Assembly (NCBI GenBank): GCA_965653225.1
Contig: CBFGZI010000133.1
Span: forward strand, 1 to 9,988
DNA length: 9,988 nucleotides
Direction of reading: 5' to 3'
Source: JALZDI01 sp965653225
GTDB lineage: Bacteria > Actinomycetota > Actinomycetes > Propionibacteriales > Nocardioidaceae
This document shows, piece by piece, positions 1 to 5,062 of this stretch (within the stretch, counting starts at the first letter, position 1; each line of letters opens with the position of its first letter). The notes beneath the pieces were generated by a model that worked only from the letters and a program-made list of their open reading frames with translations, ran no database searches and had not been told where the DNA came from. A program made the position numbers and the translations under genes.

Positions 1-2
1 TG

Positions 3-32
3 CAAGAGCTAGAGGACATGTCTGCTGCGTGA
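3..32 (+). CDS. 3' end of an upstream gene (partial, unidentified)
   Basis: An open frame entering from the left edge reads QELEDMSAA and stops at TGA 30-32. The stop lies directly beside the purine-rich Shine-Dalgarno stretch of the next gene. In actinomycete integrative elements the gene just before xis-int is often a replication initiator (RepSA type), but nine residues identify nothing. That it is coding at all is inferred only from the stop lying next to the following ribosome binding site. Confidence 0.35.
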   Translation, partial: QELEDMSAA

Positions 33-45
33 GAGGAGAGGTTCG

Positions 46-261
46 GTGCTGACCGAACAACCAACAAAACCAACCAAACCAGCCCGGCGCTGGTACACCA
101 TGGCCGAGGTCGCAGAGATGCTGGGATTCGGCCTGAGCAAGGTCAAGACCCTGGTGATCACCGGAGAGTTGCGCTCGGTCAAACACGGCCGCTACCGCCG
201 CATCCGGCCCGAGTGGGTCGACGAGTTCGTCGACCGGGTGTCGCAGGAGCCGTGGCCTTGA
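46..261 (+). CDS. xis: Excisionase-like helix-turn-helix DNA-binding protein
   Basis: A 71-residue basic protein. The core, about residues 16-65 (WYTMAEVAEMLGFGLSKVKTLV, then a GELRSVKHGRYRRIRPEWVDEFV-type wing and helix), is the MerR/excisionase-type HTH pattern: a tyrosine-containing lead strand, a helix-turn-helix ending at the LSKV segment, then a short basic wing and a helix with the RIRPEWVDEF signature. Such proteins bind near att sites and turn the integrase toward excision. The GTG start at 46 follows a strong GAGAGGAGAGG tract at 31-41. The stop overlaps the likely TTG start of the integrase gene, a standard xis-int coupling. The family call is by pattern. The excisionase role is inferred from size and position; a repressor function is possible. 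Confidence 0.85.
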   Translation: MLTEQPTKPTKPARRWYTMAEVAEMLGFGLSKVKTLVITGELRSVKHGRYRRIRPEWVDEFVDRVSQEPWP

Positions 262-1484
262 GCCGCCGGCCACGGGCACGCGCCAACGGCGAAGGCTCGA
301 TCTTCCCATACCGGAACGGCTTCGCCGCCTACGTCTGGGTGCACACACCGACCGGGCACAAGCGCCGCAAGTGGATCTACGGCAAGACCCGCGAGGCGGT
401 GCACGAGAAGTGGATCCGGCTGCAGGCCGAGGCCCGCAAGGGACCGCTGACAACGTCGTCGATCACGGTGGCCGCCTACAGCGATTACTGGCTGCGGGAG
501 GTGATCCAGCCGAATCTGAAGCCCAAGACGTACGAGAAGTACGAGGGCGCTGTGCGCCTGTACATAGGTCCGACGCTGGGGCAGAAGCGGCTAGACCGGC
601 TGACCGTACGTGAGGTGCGGACCTGGCTGAACCAGCTGCGACGCACCTGCCAGTGCTGTGCGCATAGGCGGGACGCCCGGCGGCCGGTAGAACAGCAGCG
701 CTGCTGCGCGGTGGGGATGTGCTGCGAGGCATACCCGTCGGCGCATGTGTTGCAGGTCGCTCGGAACGTGCTTCGGGGCATCTTGAGCAACGCCGTGGCC
801 GAGGAGCTGGTGACGCGCAATGTCGCGGCCGTGGTCAAGGTTCCGCCTCCGCCGAAGCGCCGCGGCCGCTCCTGGTCGGTCGAGGAGGCACGTCGCTTCC
901 TCGAGTCGGCCCGGCGGGAGGAGGATCCCCTGTGCAACGCATATGTGTTGATCCTGGTGCTGGGTCTGCGTAAGGGCGAGGTGCTGGGGCTGTCGTGGGA
1001 GGACGTGAACCTCGACGGCGCCCAGCTGCACGTCAACTGGCAGTTGCAGCGCGTCGGTGGACAGTTGCAGCGGGTGCGGACGAAGACCGAGTCCTCGACT
1101 GCCCCTCTGCCGCTGCCGGACATCTGCGTGGCGGCGCTGCGGCAGCAGCAGAAGCAACAGGAGGCCACTCGCGCGGCTTGGGGTGACGGCTGGGACGACA
1201 GCGGCCTGGTCGTGACCAACTCGTACGGCGGACCGGCCGATCCGCGGGGCTTCAACCGTGGCTTCTCCCGCCGTTGTGACAGGGCTGGCGTCCCGCGCAT
1301 CCGGGTCCACGACACCCGGCGTACGTGCGCCTCGCTGCTGGCTGCTCTGGACGTCCACCCGCGGGTCGCGATGCAGATCCTGCGGCACAGCCAGATCGCG
1401 GTGACCATGAACATCTACACCGAGGTGTCCTCAGCGGACACGCTGGCGGCCCTCAAGCGGCTGGGAGACAGCCTCGATGGGTGA
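258..1484 (+). CDS. int: Tyrosine site-specific integrase of an integrative element
   Basis: Tyrosine recombinase of about 408 residues that catalyses attP x attB integration and, with Xis, excision. An N-terminal arm-binding region begins with ANGEGSIF and a WVHTPTGHKRRKW strand. A SAM-like core-binding domain follows (TVAAYSDYWLREVIQPNLKPKTYEKYE onward). The catalytic domain holds the complete set: R238 (LGLRKGE), K276 (RTKTES), H351-x-x-R354 (HDTRR), H377 (LRHSQ) and nucleophile Y387 (MNIYTEV). A Cys-rich insert (C131, C133, C134, C149, C150, C155, C156) sits in the core-binding domain. The start is chosen as TTG 258, which overlaps the xis stop as TTGA with AGGAG at 245-249, 8 nt upstream. 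GTG 252 would leave only 2 nt to that site, and GTG 213 would overlap xis heavily. No frameshift or missing catalytic residue is seen, so it looks functional. The gene ends 75 bp from the tRNA-Ala 3' end. Confidence 0.95.
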   Translation: MSRRPRARANGEGSIFPYRNGFAAYVWVHTPTGHKRRKWIYGKTREAVHEKWIRLQAEARKGPLTTSSITVAAYSDYWLREVIQPNLKPKTYEKYEGAVRLYIGPTLGQKRLDRLTVREVRTWLNQLRRTCQCCAHRRDARRPVEQQRCCAVGMCCEAYPSAHVLQVARNVLRGILSNAVAEELVTRNVAAVVKVPPPPKRRGRSWSVEEARRFLESARREEDPLCNAYVLILVLGLRKGEVLGLSWEDVNLDGAQLHVNWQLQRVGGQLQRVRTKTESSTAPLPLPDICVAALRQQQKQQEATRAAWGDGWDDSGLVVTNSYGGPADPRGFNRGFSRRCDRAGVPRIRVHDTRRTCASLLAALDVHPRVAMQILRHSQIAVTMNIYTEVSSADTLAALKRLGDSLDG

Positions 1485-1488
1485 CCTA

Positions 1489-1510
1489 CTGCTGTACTTC
1501 GCTGCTGTAC
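1489..1510 (+). repeat. Direct 9-bp repeat downstream of int
   Basis: CTGCTGTAC occurs at 1489-1497 and again at 1502-1510, exactly 13 bp apart, in the short stretch between the integrase stop and the tRNA gene. Tyrosine integrases bind paired direct-repeat arm-type sites flanking the core site, so these copies are candidates. This is an inference from position, and chance or slippage is an alternative. Confidence 0.35.
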
Positions 1511-1559
1511 GAGCCGGAATCTGGCGGCTCACGGCGGCGAAAACCGCCTCTGACCTGGG

Positions 1560-1605
1560 TGGAGCTGAGGGGATTCGAACCCCTGGCCTCCTCCATGCCA
1601 TGGAG
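1560..1605. other. Predicted attachment-site region (tRNA 3' half)
   Basis: The 3' half of the tRNA-Ala gene (anticodon arm, T arm, acceptor strand) faces the integrase gene. In well-studied actinomycete elements such as pSAM2 and SLP1 the att identity segment runs from around the anticodon loop to the 3' end of the tRNA gene, so that insertion leaves the tRNA intact. By analogy the left-hand part of this junction would be element DNA. The limits given are approximate, because the second att copy lies outside the window. Confidence 0.45.
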
Positions 1606-1632
1606 GCGCGCTACCAACTGCGCCACAGCCCC
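1560..1632 (-). tRNA. tRNA-Ala (anticodon GGC)
   Basis: Read on the minus strand, the 73-nt cloverleaf has a 7-bp acceptor stem (GGGGCTG with CAGCTCC), a D arm closed by GCGC/GCGC with an AGTTGGTA loop, a 5-bp anticodon stem CCTCC/GGAGG with loop ATGGCAT, a 5-nt variable loop, and a T arm AGGGG-TTCGAAT-CCCCT. The anticodon GGC is at 1597-1599 and reads alanine GCC codons. The third acceptor pair is a G-U wobble, the G3:U70 identity element of alanine tRNAs. The discriminator is A (complement of T1560). It is followed by CCC, so CCA is not encoded. The gene lies downstream of the phosphatase gene on the same strand and is the probable insertion target of the adjacent integrase. Confidence 0.97.
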
Positions 1633-1683
1633 GTGCGCGCCCGGGTGAGACGTCAGGACATGCTCGCCCGGTTCGGCTGAACG

Positions 1684-1713
1684 AGTGTAGCCAATCGGCT
1701 CGGACGGGAAAAA
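1684..1713 (-). promoter_or_regulatory. Possible promoter of the tRNA-Ala gene
   Basis: On the minus strand a good -10 hexamer TACACT (1684-1689) lies about 50 nt upstream of the tRNA 5' end. The T-rich TTTTTC/TTTTCC stretch (about 1707-1713), 17-18 nt further upstream, is a weak -35 candidate. A promoter is expected here because the preceding gene appears to be terminated just upstream. The -35 match is poor, so the call rests mainly on the -10 and position. Confidence 0.35.
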
Positions 1714-1734
1714 CTCGGCCCGCGGGTCAGGGCC
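1709..1734 (-). terminator. Possible intrinsic terminator of the nadD-rsfS-phosphatase operon
   Basis: On the minus strand a GGCCC / GGGCC 5-bp all-GC stem (1730-1734 with 1717-1721) closes an 8-nt loop that contains the phosphatase stop codon. It is followed by GAG and five T residues (1709-1713). The stem is short but all GC and the T-tract is rare in this GC-rich sequence. The same T-tract overlaps the -35 candidate of the tRNA promoter. Confidence 0.45.
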
Positions 1735-2380
1735 CGGCGCTCAGGGCGTCGTCGGAGAGCACCGGCTCGGGCAACGACCCGGCGTTGTAGTCGACCAGCC
1801 GCCACCCGCGGCGCCACTCCTCGACCACGACCCAGGCGCAGTTGGAGACGCCTGCGAGGGCGTGCCAGTGGCCGTGCGGCAGGCCGAGGAAGCGGCACAG
1901 CCCCACCCGGATCGACACGCCGTGCGAGACCAGCACGCCGACCTCGCCGGGGCCGAGCCGCTCGATCGCCTCGTGCATGGCCGCCGACACCCGATCGGCC
2001 ACCTCCGGCTCGGTCTCGCCGCCGCGCGCCCGGGGCAGCTCCTCTCCGGCCACGAACGCCCGCCACACGTGTGGGAAGCGGTCGCGCAGCTCGTCGAAGG
2101 TGAGGCCCTGCCGCTCGCCGGTGTTGATCTCCTGCAGCCGATGGTCGGTCCGTACGCTCAGACCGGTCAGCGCCGCCAGCTCCGCGGCGGTCTCACTGGC
2201 TCGCGACAGGCCGCTGGACCAGATGAACCTCGGCCGCAGCGACGCGAGCCTGGCGGCGGCGTCGCGCGCCTGCCGGCGGCCCACGTCGTCCATGGGCACG
2301 TCGGTCGTGCCCTGGGCTCGGCCCTCGACGTTCCACGCCGTCCGCCCGTGCCGCCACAGCACCAGCCGCCGCACACTCAC
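1727..2380 (-). CDS. Histidine phosphatase family protein, GpgP-like
   Basis: A 217-residue phosphoglycerate-mutase-like phosphatase that works through a phosphohistidine. The LVLWRHG motif near the N-terminus gives R10 and H11, the phosphorylated histidine. SSGLSRASETA holds the second catalytic arginine. EINTGERQGLTFDEL carries the acidic residue, and LVSHGVSIRV the second histidine. It follows rsfS and nadD exactly as Rv2419c (glucosyl-3-phosphoglycerate phosphatase GpgP) does in M. tuberculosis. The C-terminal patterns (NCAWVVVEEW, WRLVDYNAGS) resemble that protein, so a role in methylglucose lipopolysaccharide or glucosylglycerate metabolism is possible. Substrates in this superfamily are hard to predict. 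GTG 2380 is chosen because it places the RHG as in Rv2419c and avoids overlap with rsfS. GTG 2404 is an alternative adding eight residues. Neither has a strong ribosome binding site. Confidence 0.9.
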   Translation of the reverse strand: MSVRRLVLWRHGRTAWNVEGRAQGTTDVPMDDVGRRQARDAAARLASLRPRFIWSSGLSRASETAAELAALTGLSVRTDHRLQEINTGERQGLTFDELRDRFPHVWRAFVAGEELPRARGGETEPEVADRVSAAMHEAIERLGPGEVGVLVSHGVSIRVGLCRFLGLPHGHWHALAGVSNCAWVVVEEWRRGWRLVDYNAGSLPEPVLSDDALSAGP

Positions 2381-2387
2381 CGCACGC

Positions 2388-2777
2388 TCACTGCGCGGCG
2401 CCACGCTGCCCGCTGGTCACCGACTCCGGCAGCGGGACCACGGGGCAGTCGCGCCAGAGCCGTTCGAGGGCGTAGAACTCCCGCTCCTCCTGGTGCTGCA
2501 CGTGCACCACGATGTCGCTGTAGTCGAGCAGCACCCAGCGCCCGTCCCGCTCACCCTCGCGGCGTACGGGCTTCGCGCCGATGCGCAGCAGGCGGTCCTC
2601 GATCTCGTCGACGATGGCCTTGACCTGTCGGTCGTTGGGTGCCGAGCACACCAGGAACGCGTCGGTGATCACCAGCTGTTCTGACACGTCGAAGGCGACG
2701 ATGTCGCTGGCGAGCTTGTCGGAGGCGGCCTCAGCCGCAGCCCGTATCAGGGTCAGCGCGTGGTCGGTGGCAGCCAC
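2388..2777 (-). CDS. rsfS: Ribosome silencing factor RsfS
   Basis: A 129-residue protein of the RsfS/Iojap/DUF143 family, which binds ribosomal protein L14 (uL14) on the large subunit and blocks subunit joining during starvation. Hallmarks seen are ASDKLASDIVAFDVS, LVITDAFLVCSAPNDRQVKAIVDEIED, the REGERDGRWVLLDYSDIVVHVQH block and FYALERLW near the C-terminus. Its length matches the family. GTG 2777 is preferred because it aligns with the usual N-terminus. TTG 2789 is the alternative and would overlap the nadD stop as TTGA. Longer in-frame extensions would lie inside nadD. It sits 8 nt after nadD, so it is probably co-transcribed and translationally coupled. The nadD-rsfS pair is widely conserved in bacteria. 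Confidence 0.95.
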   Translation of the reverse strand: MAATDHALTLIRAAAEAASDKLASDIVAFDVSEQLVITDAFLVCSAPNDRQVKAIVDEIEDRLLRIGAKPVRREGERDGRWVLLDYSDIVVHVQHQEEREFYALERLWRDCPVVPLPESVTSGQRGAAQ

Positions 2778-2785
2778 AGGTGCGA

Positions 2786-3409
2786 TCAACTCGTTTCGGT
2801 GGGGTCGGGCGGGGCGTACAGGGAGCGCTTGGCGATGTACTGCACGACACCGTCGGGCACCAGGTACCACACCGGCTCCCCGGCCCTGACCCGGTGGCGG
2901 CACTCGGTGGACGATATCGCCAGCGCCGGGATCTCGACGATCGTCACCCGCTCACGCGGCAGGCCCTCCAGGGTCAGCTCGGTGATCTGGTGTCCGGGAC
3001 GGGTGCAGCCCACGAAGTGCGCGAGCTCGAACAGCTCGTCGTGGTCACGCCAGGACAGGATCTGGGCCAGGGCGTCGCCGCCGGTGATGAAGTACAGGTC
3101 GGCCTTCGGGTACGTGCGCGCGAGGTCGCGCAGCGTGTCGACGGTGTAGGTCGGGCCGCCACGGTCGATGTCGGCGCGGCTGACCGAGAAGCGCGGGTTG
3201 GAGGCCGTCGCGACCACGGTCATCAGGTAGCGGTCCTCGGCCGCGGACACGTCGCGGCCGGACTTCTGCCAGGGCTGCCCGGTGGGTACGAAGATCACCT
3301 CGTCGAGGTCGAACCAGGACTGGACCTCGCTGGCCGCGACCAGGTGACCGTGGTGGATCGGGTCGAAGGTGCCGCCCATCACCCCGATGCGCGTCGGTTC
3401 GCGGCGCAT
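2786..3409 (-). CDS. nadD: Nicotinate-nucleotide adenylyltransferase
   Basis: A 207-residue cytoplasmic enzyme that transfers AMP from ATP to nicotinate mononucleotide, forming deamido-NAD in NAD synthesis. The nucleotidyltransferase signature GGTFDPIHHGHL is at residues 12-23, with H19 and H22 as the ATP-binding (T/H)xGH-type histidines. The C-terminal ISSTECR segment (165-171) matches the family ISSTxxR phosphate-binding motif. FVPTGQPWQK and YFITGGDALAQILSW are further NadD-type blocks. ATG 3409 is chosen. GTG 3412 directly before it is equally possible and is 11 nt from a GGAG at 3424-3427. Longer starts add a Pro/Arg-rich tail without family support. It is followed at once by rsfS and is 73 nt downstream of the small membrane-protein gene. 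Confidence 0.95.
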   Translation of the reverse strand: MRREPTRIGVMGGTFDPIHHGHLVAASEVQSWFDLDEVIFVPTGQPWQKSGRDVSAAEDRYLMTVVATASNPRFSVSRADIDRGGPTYTVDTLRDLARTYPKADLYFITGGDALAQILSWRDHDELFELAHFVGCTRPGHQITELTLEGLPRERVTIVEIPALAISSTECRHRVRAGEPVWYLVPDGVVQYIAKRSLYAPPDPTETS

Positions 3410-3482
3410 CACCGCGGGCACCGCTCCACGACGGTGCCCCGGCGAGCGGGGCCCTGGCGAACCGGGCATAGGCGACCGCTGC

Positions 3483-3629
3483 TCAGGAGTGCGGCCGTCC
3501 CTTGCCGAACATGAGGACCCCGAGGATCAGCGCGCAGAGGATCGTGAACGCACCCAGCCCGACCACGATGGGGGGCACGGGCAGCTGGGTCTCCTCGGCG
3601 GCCAAGGCCAGCACGGTCGTCAGCAGCAT
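3483..3629 (-). CDS. Small one-helix membrane protein (48 aa)
   Basis: On the minus strand an ATG at 3629 opens a 48-codon frame ending at TGA 3483-3485. The product has a short hydrophobic start, an acidic/polar AEETQLPVPP segment, one clear membrane helix (about residues 21-42, IVVGLGAFTILCALILGVLMFG) and a basic tail KGRPHS. This is the pattern of the small conserved membrane proteins often found just upstream of nadD in actinobacteria. No function is known to me. No clear Shine-Dalgarno precedes the ATG; the bases before it read GCTCCTC. It lies upstream of nadD on the same strand and probably leads or joins that operon. The codon pattern and helix make it credible despite its size. Confidence 0.65.
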   Translation of the reverse strand: MLLTTVLALAAEETQLPVPPIVVGLGAFTILCALILGVLMFGKGRPHS

Positions 3630-3686
3630 GAGGAGCAATCTACCGGACCGTCCCACACCCGCCGCCGAGGCAGGGGCACCCAGGAC

Positions 3687-3722
3687 GTCACGCGGGGTGT
3701 CACGGCCGGCGTCACGGGACGC
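3687..3722. repeat. Three GTCACG motifs at exact 12-bp spacing
   Basis: GTCACG begins at 3687, 3699 and 3711, so three imperfect 12-bp units sit head to tail. They lie between the SHOCT-gene stop and the 48-aa membrane-protein gene, about 60-90 nt upstream of the latter on its strand (read there as CGTGAC). The position suits an activator or repressor array. It could also be a chance GC-rich periodicity. Confidence 0.35.
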
Positions 3723-4003
3723 TACTGGGCGAGGATGCGGGCCTTCTGCGCCTCGAACTCGGCGTCGCTGAGCACGCCCTGCGCCTTCAGGTCGCCGAGC
3801 TGCTTGAGCTGGTCGAGCTTGCTGCTCATGTCGGGCGCGGCCGGTGCCTGCTGCTGGGGCGCGTACTGCTGCGGCGGCGGGTACTGCTGCTCCTCCTGTG
3901 CGGCCCAGCGGCCCGCCTGCCGGCGCGAGACCCGGTTGGACACCGCGGTGGCCGTGCCGGCGACGACCGCGGTGCGGGCGACGCCTCTGATCAGACCTGG
4001 CAT
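3722..4003 (-). CDS. SHOCT domain-containing protein
   Basis: A 93-residue protein. The N-terminal part, about residues 1-30, is a mildly hydrophobic, Ala/Val-rich stretch (GVARTAVVAGTATAV) ending in basic residues. The middle, about 35-57, is a low-complexity Gln/Pro/Tyr linker. The C-terminus, about 60-93 (KLDQLKQLGDLKAQGVLSDAEFEAQKARIL), is a textbook SHOCT (short C-terminal) domain with the LGDLKAQGVLSDAEFEAQKARIL core. SHOCT domains are thought to aid oligomerisation or tethering, and no enzymatic role is known. The ATG at 4003 has an excellent AAGGAGA site 6-7 nt upstream. It lies 28 nt after the DUF6325 gene and is very likely co-transcribed with it. Confidence 0.9.
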   Translation of the reverse strand: MPGLIRGVARTAVVAGTATAVSNRVSRRQAGRWAAQEEQQYPPPQQYAPQQQAPAAPDMSSKLDQLKQLGDLKAQGVLSDAEFEAQKARILAQ

Positions 4004-4031
4004 GACGTTCTCCTTCCTGTGCTCGTAGGCG

Positions 4032-4481
4032 TCAGACGCCGGTGCCGGCCTCGGTGGCGTCCAGCGCGGCCAGGACGGCGTCGGCGGGGATGCGCCCACC
4101 GGCAACGAACTGGCCGCCGCCGCGCATGATCGCCGCGGCGAGCGGGGCCGCCCACGTGTTCTCGTACACGAGGACGCAGGCCGCGTTGCCGGGCTCGAGC
4201 GCCGCGCCGGCCTCGTTGATGTCGTCCTGACCCAGGATCCCGGAGGAGGCCCCTTCGAAGACGGCGAGGTCGAGGTCACCGTCGGCGTCGAAGTCGGCGA
4301 TCGCCAGCCCGGCGATGGACCCGTCGAGCTCCTTCTTCACGAACACCAGGTCGAGGATCCGGATGATCCCCCGGTCGACCAGATCGGCCAGCAGTGGGAG
4401 ACCTTCCCCGGTCATGTGGCTTCCCGGGAACTCGACTACCAGGTAGTCGATCGGACCAAGTTCAGTGCGATCCTCACTCAT
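4032..4481 (-). CDS. DUF6325 family protein
   Basis: A 149-residue acidic protein with the DUF6325 pattern: an N-terminal LGPIDYLVVEFPGSHMTGEGLPLLADLVDRGIIRILDLVFVKKELDGS block, an Asp-rich ADFDADGDLDLAVFEGASSG stretch, a GNAACVLVYENTWAAPLAAAIMRGGGQFVAGGRIP block and a C-terminal ALDATEAG helix. It has no signal peptide or membrane helix, so it is probably cytosolic. The function is unknown. Related domains of the DUF1269 type are linked to membrane or stress contexts, but I see no catalytic motif. ATG 4481 is chosen; TTG 4490 would add three residues. It heads a two-gene unit with the SHOCT gene and diverges from the DUF7144-cyd operon. Confidence 0.85.
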   Translation of the reverse strand: MSEDRTELGPIDYLVVEFPGSHMTGEGLPLLADLVDRGIIRILDLVFVKKELDGSIAGLAIADFDADGDLDLAVFEGASSGILGQDDINEAGAALEPGNAACVLVYENTWAAPLAAAIMRGGGQFVAGGRIPADAVLAALDATEAGTGV

Positions 4482-4514
4482 GTCTGACAAGCCTGGAGAA
4501 GCCGGGCCGGAACC

Positions 4515-4537
4515 GCATCACCCCAAACGGGTGATGC
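4515..4537. promoter_or_regulatory. Perfect 9-bp inverted repeat in a divergent intergenic region
   Basis: GCATCACCC (4515-4523) and GGGTGATGC (4529-4537) are perfect inverted copies around a CAAAC loop. The repeat lies in the 120-bp gap between two divergent genes (starts at 4481 and 4602), where an operator for a dimeric regulator is expected. No T-tract follows on either strand, which argues against an intrinsic terminator. The regulator is unknown. I found no convincing promoter hexamers and no TTGTGAA-type Rex site in this gap. Confidence 0.55.
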
Positions 4538-4601
4538 TGTCGCCACGGCCCGCGAACGACCATCGACGTACTGGGTCATGCGAGTGCGGGAGCGGACGAC
4601 G

Positions 4602-5054
4602 ATGGCGCAGAAGGCGGAGGCGACCAGGGAACCCACCGTGTGGGCGGGCTGGGTGATCTGTGCGGTCGCGGTGATGGTGATCGTCGGCGTGTCCCACGTC
4701 ATCACCGGGCTGGTGGCGTTGTTCAGCGACGGCGCCTTCCTGGTGGGGCGTGACCGGCTGCTGGTGACCGCGAGCTTCACCACCTGGGGGTGGGTGCACA
4801 TCGTCGTCGGCCTGGTGGTCGCGGTCGCCGGCGTCGGCCTTCTCGTCGGGCGGCGGTGGGCGCGCGTGCTGGCGGTGGTCGCGGCGTTCGGAAGCGCGCT
4901 GGTCAACCTGGGGTTCCTGGCCGCGGCGCCGGTCATGTCGGCCGTGGTGATCGGCTTCGACGTGCTCGTGATCTACGCGGTCACCGTGCACGGCGGCGAG
5001 CTGCGTGGCGTGTACGCGTCCACCGACCCCGACGCGGCGCGCTACGCCCGCTAG
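4602..5054 (+). CDS. DUF7144 family four-helix membrane protein
   Basis: A 150-residue integral membrane protein with four predicted helices at about residues 13-41, 60-82, 88-106 and 108-130. The sequence pattern WAGWVICAVAVMVIVGVSHVITGLVALF, then WGWVHIVVGLVVAVAGVGLL and VVIGFDVLVIYAVTVHGGELR, is that of the actinobacterial DUF7144 family. The function is unknown. ATG 4602 is used because GGGAG (4588-4592) lies 9 nt upstream; ATG 4578 would add eight residues. The stop is 8 nt before the cydD start, so it probably leads the cytochrome bd operon. Whether it works with the oxidase is only an inference from that spacing. Confidence 0.85.
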   Translation: MAQKAEATREPTVWAGWVICAVAVMVIVGVSHVITGLVALFSDGAFLVGRDRLLVTASFTTWGWVHIVVGLVVAVAGVGLLVGRRWARVLAVVAAFGSALVNLGFLAAAPVMSAVVIGFDVLVIYAVTVHGGELRGVYASTDPDAARYAR

Positions 5055-5062
5055 GTCCCTCG

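Noticed and set aside
1533..1548. GGCGG-CGAAAA-CCGCC hairpin between int and the tRNA as a terminator
   Set aside because: The stem is only 5 bp and has no T-tract on either strand, so it is weak in such GC-rich DNA.
1842..2684. Long plus-strand frames opposite the phosphatase and rsfS genes
   Set aside because: They have no recognisable domain or motif, and they are complementary to two clearly conserved genes.
3369..4028. Plus-strand 219-codon frame across the nadD upstream region
   Set aside because: It overlaps the SHOCT and small membrane-protein genes in antisense, is low in complexity and has no family resemblance.
4790..5062. N-terminal extension of CydD and similar long frames over the DUF7144 gene
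   Set aside because: The 91 extra residues are Arg/Gly-rich out-of-frame readings of the DUF7144 gene. The CydD family starts at the MTSVERRLL segment.
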